Assembly (NCBI GenBank): GCA_016794485.1
Contig: JAEUHV010000176.1
Span: 1 to 38,281, forward strand
Length of the DNA stretch: 38,281 bases
Direction of reading: 5' to 3'
Source of the DNA: Planctomycetota bacterium
GTDB lineage: Bacteria > Planctomycetota > UBA1135 > UBA2386
Position numbers and translations under genes: made by a program. Every line of letters begins with the position of its first letter. Within the stretch, counting starts at the first letter, position 1. The notes beneath the pieces are model-generated. The model had not been told where the DNA came from. It ran no database searches and saw only the letters and a program-made list of their open reading frames with translations. This document shows, piece by piece, positions 32,800-38,281 of this stretch.

Positions 32800-35700
32800 A
32801 TGCCTCGTTCGCCTGGCCCCGTCGTGCTCGTTTCGTTCGCGGCAATGGCCGCGGCTTCGGCACAGCAGGAACTGCCGGCGGTGAAACCGGGTGAGACCGT
32901 GCAGGGCGAGCTGCGCGCCGACGACGCAGAGTTCCGTTCGCCGCGCCTCCCCGTGGCCGAAGGCAAGGTGCTGCGCCGCGATGCGTTCCGCCTGGTGGCT
33001 TGCGGCACCGGTGCGGTGACCATCGAGGTGCGGTCGCTCGACTTCGAGGTGTTCGCGCAGATCGTCGATGCCGACGGCAAGGTGCTGGCCGAGGACTCGG
33101 CGGGGGCCGGGGCCAGTGACGCCCGCATCGTGCTGCTCGGCACCGCCGCCGAAGGCATGACGCTGCTGGTGGTCGGTGAGCGGGCGCAACTCGGTGAGTA
33201 CGAGGTCGAAGTGCGGCGCGGTTCGCCTGCGCAGCCGGTGCCGCCCGCGGAACGGGCGCGGGTCGTCGCACGCGCCGAGGCCGCCGTTCGCCGCCAGGAG
33301 GAACGGCATGGCCCGGAATCGGAGTCGGTCGCAGACCGCTGTGTGCTGCTCGCGCGTGCCTTGCGCGAGGCCGAACGCGGCGACGCTGCGCTGCCGCACC
33401 TCGAGCGCGCCCGCGCGATCCGCGCGCGACAGCCGGACGGCGCCGAGAAAGTCGCCGAGTGCTGGCGTGAGATCGGCCTCGTGCATGCGAAGGGCAAGCG
33501 GCCGCGCGAGGCGTTGGCGGCGTTCACCCAGTGCCGCGACCTGCTGATGGTGGGCCATGGCGAGAACCACCGCGGCCTGCCGGCCCTGCAGTTGGACGTG
33601 GCGCAGCAGCACGGGGCGCTCGGCGAGCGGCCTGCGGCAATCGCGGCGCTGCGCCAGGGCATCGACTGCTTCGACCGCCAGGGCAATCCGAACCAGACGA
33701 CGCGCGGCATGCTGGCGTTGCGTCTCGCCGATGCTCTCGAGGCCGAACAGGACTGGACCGGGGCGCGCGCGTGCCTGCGCGAAGCCGTCCCGGCGTTGGT
33801 CCGGCGACCGGCTGCGTCGTTGGCGGAGGCAGGCCTGCAGTTGGTGCTCGCCGGGCGGCTGCATGCCGCTGGCGACGTCGCCGCGGCGACCACGATGTTC
33901 CAGGTGTGCGACGACGTGCTGACCAAGAACCTGCCCGCGACCCATCCGCGGGTCATCGAGGCGCATTGGCTGCGCGGGGTGCTCGCCCAGGCGCAGGCCC
34001 GTTCCGCCGACACGCGCGCCGCCGTCACCAGGCTGCGCGAAGCGCTCGCCCAGCCGAACGCAGCCCAGCCGTGGGGGCGGGACGGCACCGCGAACGCGTT
34101 GGCCGAGCTGGAGATGGCGATCGACGAGCCCGCGCGGGCCGTTGCCCTGCTGGAGCCCCGCGTCGGCGAAATCGCCGCGTCGGGTTTCGGCAGCGACATG
34201 CACGCGCGAATCGTGTCCAACCTGGCGATCGCGTTGCTGCGCGTGCGCCGCGACGACGACGCGGCCAGGCTGTTGCGCGGGGTTCTCGACGATCCGCGCG
34301 GGGTCGTCGACGCCGCCGCTCGCACGCGATTGTGGTCGGCTGGTGCCGAGGTGTTCGCCGAAGCCGACCCGGCGCGAGCCCGCGAATGTGCCGTGCAGAT
34401 GATGGCCGGAGGGGTGCCTTGGCCGACGCTGGCGCGCGTGACCTGGCTCGATCGGCTGGCGACGTGCCACCTGCGCTGTGGCGACGGACCGGCCGCCGTG
34501 GCCGCGGCGGTGGCCGCGAACTCGCTGGCGCTGCAGCTGCTCGACCAGTCGTTGCCGTGCCTCGACGACGAAGCGGCGTTGGGGCTCTATGCCGGGGCCC
34601 GGCCGACGTTCGACCTGGCGATGTCCTTCTTGCGGCAGTCCAAGGCCGGCACCGATTGCGAGCCGGTGTTCACGTTGGCGACGGCGTGGCAGTCACGGGT
34701 GTTGCGCGGCGAGATCGGCGACCGGAAGCGGGCGCGGGAACGGCACGGCGCAGCGACGCTGCAGCTGCTGGAGAAGTTGCACGCATTGGGTGGCGAGGCC
34801 GTGGGTTCACCGACTTCGCCCGACGCGGCGCAGCGCCGCGAGGCCGCCCGGGCCGCGGCTGCAGCCGAGCGCACCGTCCTCGAACGGCAGCTGGCCGAGC
34901 TCGCGGGAGCGGCGGCGGAAGGTGTCGTGCCGGTCGCGAAGCTGCGCGAACGACTCGCCGCCGACGAGGCGTTCGTCGACTACGTGACGTTCGTACGTCG
35001 CGCGGCCGCGAACGAAGGCGAAATGGGCGTGCTGAACGGTGCTGCCTTCGTACTGCGTCGCGAGGGCCCGGTGCAGGTGGTTTGGCTCGGGCCGATGCAG
35101 CCGATCGAAGCGGGCATCGATGCGGCGCTGGCGATCGTGGGTCGCCGCGTCGACGCCAACGCCGCCAGCCGCGCGCTCGAGAATCGGGCGCTGCGCCAGC
35201 TCACCGAGCGCGTTTGGACGCCGTTGTCGGCGCACCTCGACGGCGTGCGTCGCGTCGCGATCGCGACGGAAGGCAGCTTCGCCACCGTGCCGTTCGCGGC
35301 GTTGGCGGCGCGCGACGGCGAGCGCTACCTGGTCGAGGAACGGGAGCTGACGCTGCTGACCGGTGCCGCCGATCTCGTCGCCGAGGTGCCGCGGCGCGGC
35401 GGTCCGGCGAAGGCGGTGCTGGTCGGCGGGGTCGATTTCGGCGCGGGCAACGCGTTCGCCCCGTTGCCCGGCACGGCAGCGGAAGTGGGCGAGCTGGCGA
35501 AACTCGCCGCCGAACGCTTGCCGGACGGTTCGCGCGTCACTGCCTTGCACGGCAGCGAAGCGACCGTTCCCGCCCTCGTCGAGGCTGTGGCCGGGGCCAC
35601 GTTCGTGCACGTCGCGACGCACGGACTGTTCGAAGACACGCGACAACGCGCGCCAGCGGTGCGCAGCCCGTCCCCGTCGGTGCGGGAGGCGGCCGAGCAT

Positions 35701-36129
35701 GCCGCGCGCGCGATCGCGACGGCTCGGGCTGGCGGCATCGTCCTGGCGCATGCGAACGTCGACCCGAACGCGGTCCTGCGCACCGGCTCGTTGTCGTGGC
35801 TCGACCTGCGCGGGTGTGAACTGGCGACGTTGTCGGCGTGCGAGACCGGGCGCGGCGTCGCGTTCACCGGCGAACAGGTGCTCGGCCTGCGCCGGGCGCT
35901 GCGGCTCGCCGGGGCGGCGCGCACGATGACGACGTTGTGGCGCATCGACGACCGCCACGCCGCGGCGCTTGTCGCCTCTGTCTACCGCGGACTGTGGGGC
36001 GAACGCACGTCGCCGAGTGCCGCGCTGCGCGCCGCGCAACTCGAGTGCCTGGCACGATGCCGCCGCGACCACGGCGGGGACGGGTTGCCGGCCCTGTGGT
36101 CCGGGTTCGTCGTCGAAGGCCCGCGCTGA
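32800..36129 (+). CDS. Exported TPR-CHAT caspase-like protein
   Basis: 1109 residues. A signal peptide (VVLVSFAAMAAASA) precedes a PPC-like beta domain (about 25-145, VKPGETVQGELRADD, VEVR ending), then a long TPR array (about 150-690, repeated ALREAE...ALPHLERA-type helices). A C-terminal CHAT protease domain (about 800-1105) follows. The CHAT dyad is visible: His941 in HVATHGLF and Cys1014 in LSACETG, with the GAARTMTTLWRIDD strand after it. CHAT enzymes are caspase/separase-like Cys proteases. Most described examples are cytoplasmic, whereas this one has a signal peptide, so it probably acts in the periplasm or outside. Start ATG 32800; an in-frame ATG at 32785 lies inside a -10 hexamer. 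No effector or target gene is adjacent. Confidence 0.85.
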   Translation: MPRSPGPVVLVSFAAMAAASAQQELPAVKPGETVQGELRADDAEFRSPRLPVAEGKVLRRDAFRLVACGTGAVTIEVRSLDFEVFAQIVDADGKVLAEDSAGAGASDARIVLLGTAAEGMTLLVVGERAQLGEYEVEVRRGSPAQPVPPAERARVVARAEAAVRRQEERHGPESESVADRCVLLARALREAERGDAALPHLERARAIRARQPDGAEKVAECWREIGLVHAKGKRPREALAAFTQCRDLLMVGHGENHRGLPALQLDVAQQHGALGERPAAIAALRQGIDCFDRQGNPNQTTRGMLALRLADALEAEQDWTGARACLREAVPALVRRPAASLAEAGLQLVLAGRLHAAGDVAAATTMFQVCDDVLTKNLPATHPRVIEAHWLRGVLAQAQARSADTRAAVTRLREALAQPNAAQPWGRDGTANALAELEMAIDEPARAVALLEPRVGEIAASGFGSDMHARIVSNLAIALLRVRRDDDAARLLRGVLDDPRGVVDAAARTRLWSAGAEVFAEADPARARECAVQMMAGGVPWPTLARVTWLDRLATCHLRCGDGPAAVAAAVAANSLALQLLDQSLPCLDDEAALGLYAGARPTFDLAMSFLRQSKAGTDCEPVFTLATAWQSRVLRGEIGDRKRARERHGAATLQLLEKLHALGGEAVGSPTSPDAAQRREAARAAAAAERTVLERQLAELAGAAAEGVVPVAKLRERLAADEAFVDYVTFVRRAAANEGEMGVLNGAAFVLRREGPVQVVWLGPMQPIEAGIDAALAIVGRRVDANAASRALENRALRQLTERVWTPLSAHLDGVRRVAIATEGSFATVPFAALAARDGERYLVEERELTLLTGAADLVAEVPRRGGPAKAVLVGGVDFGAGNAFAPLPGTAAEVGELAKLAAERLPDGSRVTALHGSEATVPALVEAVAGATFVHVATHGLFEDTRQRAPAVRSPSPSVREAAEHAARAIATARAGGIVLAHANVDPNAVLRTGSLSWLDLRGCELATLSACETGRGVAFTGEQVLGLRRALRLAGAARTMTTLWRIDDRHAAALVASVYRGLWGERTSPSAALRAAQLECLARCRRDHGGDGLPALWSGFVVEGPR

Positions 36130-36141
36130 CCGTCCGTCCGT

Positions 36142-37464
36142 TCAGTAGCGGCGCCCGTAGGTCCACGCCGACGACGGCAGGAACGTGTCCTCGTAGCGGA
36201 TGCGCAGCAGTTCGCAGACGGTCGCCCAGGCCCGCACCCAGCGCAGCACTTCCTTGTAGAACGGCGCCAGCAGCGAAGCCCCCGCCAGCGACCACGGCTT
36301 CTCGACACGCGGGCAGCACCACGCGACCGCGGCGACCGAGGCCAACGACAGCAGCGAATACGCGGCGAACGACACCAGCAGCACGAACGCCGCGACCGCC
36401 GGCGCCTGCCAGGCCAACGTCAGCAACCAGATCGGGTAGGCCAGCGTCGCCACCACCGCGAACAGGAACTCGCTGGCGAGCTCGACCGCGAACCAGAACC
36501 CGGCGACGCGGGGATCGAGCAGACGCCCGTGCTTCTTGAAGAACGCACGCAGGCCGCCGCGGTCCCAGCGGAAGCGCTGCTTCATCACCACGCGCAGGTG
36601 CCGCGGGCAATCGGTGCGCGCGATCGCTTCGGGAGCGAATCTCAGGCGCCAGCCGGCCTTCAGCATGCGCAGCGACACGTCGGTGTCCTCGCCGAGCTGT
36701 TGCTCCCAGCCGCCGACGTCGACCAGTGCTTCGCGCCGGAACGCGCCGACGGCGCCGCTCGCCTGCAGCACGGCGCCCCGCGTGTCGCACCAGCGCTTGT
36801 TCACGTCGATGGCCACCGCGTACTCGAGCGCCTGCAGCCGTGTCAGCAGGTTGTCGCGCCAGTTGCGGATCAGCACGTTGCCGGCGACGACGCCGACGCG
36901 CGGATCGGCGAACGGCGCCAGCAGCGACGACACCAGCTTCGTGTCGAAGGTCGTGTCGGCGTCGAGCGACACCAGGAACTCGCCGCGCGCCAGGCGCAGG
37001 CCGAGGTTCGACGCCGAGGGGCGGCCGCTGCGGCCGCGTTCGGCGGCGTTGCGCACCAGGCGCACGCGCGGATCCTCGGTGAACGGCCGCACCTCGGCCG
37101 ACGTGCGGTCGTCGCTGTGGTCGTCGACGACCAGGATCTCCAGGTGCGGATAGTCCTGGGCCAGCAGCGACTGCACCGACGCGGCGATGATCTCCTCTTC
37201 GTTGCGGCCGGCGACGACCACCGACACCAACGGCCGACGACGCAGCAACCGCTCGCGGTCGATCGCCGCCGCGTGCGCCTGCGCCGCGTCCGCACCGCGC
37301 AGCCGCGCGGTGATCGCCCAGGCCAGCGGCAGGTAGTAGCGCGGCAGTTCGAGGAACAGGAGCGCTGGCGCGAACATCAGGAACCACCACAGGCCGCCGT
37401 GCGTGTGCCACGCGACGGCGACGGCGTCGAACCACGCGGCGAGGGCGGCGACCAGCGTGGTCAT
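36142..37464 (-). CDS. Processive family-2 glycosyltransferase (membrane)
   Basis: 440 residues. An N-terminal membrane helix region (about 22-55) is followed by the GT2 core: DD114-115 in VVDDHSDD, DAD168-170 in SLDADTTF, acid ED259-260 in LGEDTDV, and QRFRW296-300, the processivity motif. C-terminal helices (about 322-345, 352-382 and 390-402) follow. This is the pattern of polysaccharide synthases (poly-GlcNAc, hyaluronan, cellulose and alginate types), which polymerise nucleotide-sugars and push the chain through the membrane. The sugar cannot be read from the sequence. The start ATG 37464 overlaps the stop of the HlyD-type adaptor by four bases, so the two are coupled; the Alg8/Alg44 pair of alginate synthesis is arranged this way. 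No PilZ domain is visible here. Confidence 0.85.
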   Translation of the reverse strand: MTTLVAALAAWFDAVAVAWHTHGGLWWFLMFAPALLFLELPRYYLPLAWAITARLRGADAAQAHAAAIDRERLLRRRPLVSVVVAGRNEEEIIAASVQSLLAQDYPHLEILVVDDHSDDRTSAEVRPFTEDPRVRLVRNAAERGRSGRPSASNLGLRLARGEFLVSLDADTTFDTKLVSSLLAPFADPRVGVVAGNVLIRNWRDNLLTRLQALEYAVAIDVNKRWCDTRGAVLQASGAVGAFRREALVDVGGWEQQLGEDTDVSLRMLKAGWRLRFAPEAIARTDCPRHLRVVMKQRFRWDRGGLRAFFKKHGRLLDPRVAGFWFAVELASEFLFAVVATLAYPIWLLTLAWQAPAVAAFVLLVSFAAYSLLSLASVAAVAWCCPRVEKPWSLAGASLLAPFYKEVLRWVRAWATVCELLRIRYEDTFLPSSAWTYGRRY

Positions 37465-38281
37465 CGGTTGCCGAGCGGGAACACGGCCCGCACACGCTGG
37501 TTCGGCGCCAGCCTGCCCACCGTGGTGACGCGCACCGGCACGTGGGGTGCGAGCGGAGCCGTGACCGCTCCGGCGAGTGCCGGCGGCGGTGGCACCAGGA
37601 TCCGGCCGATCGCGGTGACCCGGCCCGGAACCGCCTCGCCACCACCTTCGGGCACCAAGGCGACGTCGCTGCCGACGGATGGAAGTGCGACGCCCGCAGC
37701 CACGAACACCTCGACCCACGCCAGGTCGGGGTCGAAGTACGTCAGCAGCGGCTGGCCCGGTTCGAGTACGGCGCCGGCGATCGTGTGCACGCGATCGACG
37801 ACACCGGCATGGTCGGCGCGGAGCGTGGTGCGCCCGACCCGTTCGTCGTGTGCGCGCAGCTCGGCTTCCCGTTCGGCGACCTCGGCGGCGAGCAGCGCGT
37901 GCTCGAGGGCCACGAGTTCGGTGGCGGGAACGTCCTGTCGGGGCAGCAGCGCGTCCCGTCGCGCGGCGGTGCCGCGCCAAGCGGCGGCTTGCTGCCGTGC
38001 CTGTTCGGCGGTCGCGCGCGCCTGCGCGATCGCGGTGTCGATCTGCGCCAGCGCTGCCGTGGCGCGTTCGTCTTCCAGGTCGGACGTGTTCACGGCCGTG
38101 CTCCTGGCGCGTTCGAGCGCGGCCACGGCGGACGTGCGCGCCGCGACTTCCTGTTCGGCCGCGGCTGCGACGGCGCGAGCGGTGGCGAGGTCGCGGCCGG
38201 CGACGATGCCCTGTTCGGCGAGGCGCTCCTGTTCCTCGACGTGCTGCCGGCGTTCGTGCCAGTGCGTCGTGGCCTGGGCGA
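37461..38281 (-). CDS. HlyD-type periplasmic adaptor (5' end beyond window)
   Basis: At least 273 residues are visible. The frame stays open to the right edge, so the N-terminus and any membrane anchor lie outside; the GTG at 38126 is internal. A long coiled coil (LAEQGIVAGRDLATARAVAA, then ALEHALLAAEVAEREAELRA) is followed by a barrel-sandwich half (TTLRADHAGVVDRVHTIAGAVLEPGQPLLTY) and a beta-barrel segment ending in VRAVFPLGNR. This is the architecture of membrane-fusion/adaptor proteins that bridge inner-membrane machines and the outer membrane. Its coupling to the GT2 synthase suggests that it guides a polysaccharide across the periplasm rather than serving a drug pump, an inference from context. 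Confidence 0.8.
   Translation of the reverse strand, partial: AQATTHWHERRQHVEEQERLAEQGIVAGRDLATARAVAAAAEQEVAARTSAVAALERARSTAVNTSDLEDERATAALAQIDTAIAQARATAEQARQQAAAWRGTAARRDALLPRQDVPATELVALEHALLAAEVAEREAELRAHDERVGRTTLRADHAGVVDRVHTIAGAVLEPGQPLLTYFDPDLAWVEVFVAAGVALPSVGSDVALVPEGGGEAVPGRVTAIGRILVPPPPALAGAVTAPLAPHVPVRVTTVGRLAPNQRVRAVFPLGNR

Noticed and set aside
31828..34470. Minus-strand open frame of 880 codons opposite ada and the CHAT gene
   Set aside because: Both plus-strand genes have conserved active sites in register. The minus frame is a shadow.

Overview
The window is about 38 kb of very GC-rich bacterial chromosome. It is densely coding, with no intergenic gap over 250 bases. I see no tRNA, rRNA, CRISPR array, insertion sequence or phage gene. 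The gene content points to a Planctomycetota lineage with many secreted proteins. The signs are large exported proteins ending in a recurring beta-rich C-terminal module, an ELWxxDGT repeat protein, several ECF sigma factors each overlapping a membrane partner gene, an LRR protein behind a sigma factor, and secreted TPR-CHAT and carboxypeptidase-regulatory-like proteins. This assignment is inferred from protein style, not from a marker gene.

Layout, left to right. (1) 1-1861: the tail of an unknown gene, then a MASE1/PAS sensor histidine kinase. (2) 1877-5762: a divergent three-gene set made of a helical TelA-like protein, a DUF6384-like one-pass membrane protein and a coiled-coil protein with a Gly-rich tail. 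The three look like parts of one poorly described envelope-associated system. (3) 5780-7890 (minus): a secreted ApbE-type flavin transferase fused to DUF2271, coupled to a PepSY-type membrane protein. (4) 8001-13896 (plus): a secreted S9 (DPP-IV-type) peptidase, a hybrid kinase with a periplasmic TPR sensor, and a medium-chain dehydrogenase. (5) 13977-16193: a large secreted protein.

(6) 16214-19934 is the regulatory core. An ECF sigma/LRR-membrane-protein pair (minus) diverges from a 17-cysteine exported peptide followed by a second ECF sigma/membrane-protein pair whose outer domain has eight cysteines. A perfect 8+4+8 inverted repeat lies between the two units. (7) 20033-23468: a small secreted protein and an ELWxxDGT protein. 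(8) 23473-25348 (minus): a HAD phosphatase and an eight-helix membrane protein of unknown role. (9) 25582-27216: another secreted protein with the shared C-terminal module. (10) 27235-28292 (minus): a third ECF sigma with a polytopic partner that seems to carry its anti-sigma-like segment at the C-terminus. (11) 28358-36129: a secreted serine hydrolase, a secreted Ig-like repeat protein, the DNA alkylation-repair regulator Ada, and an exported TPR-CHAT caspase-like protein. (12) 36142-38281 (minus): a processive family-2 glycosyltransferase coupled to an HlyD-type adaptor that runs off the right edge, probably for exopolysaccharide export.

Shared themes are surface sensing (two hybrid-type kinases, three sigma/membrane-protein pairs), secretion, and envelope biogenesis. 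Several genes lack a Shine-Dalgarno sequence but have a TAnnnT-type -10 element about 6-10 bases before the start codon, which suggests leaderless transcription is common in this organism.
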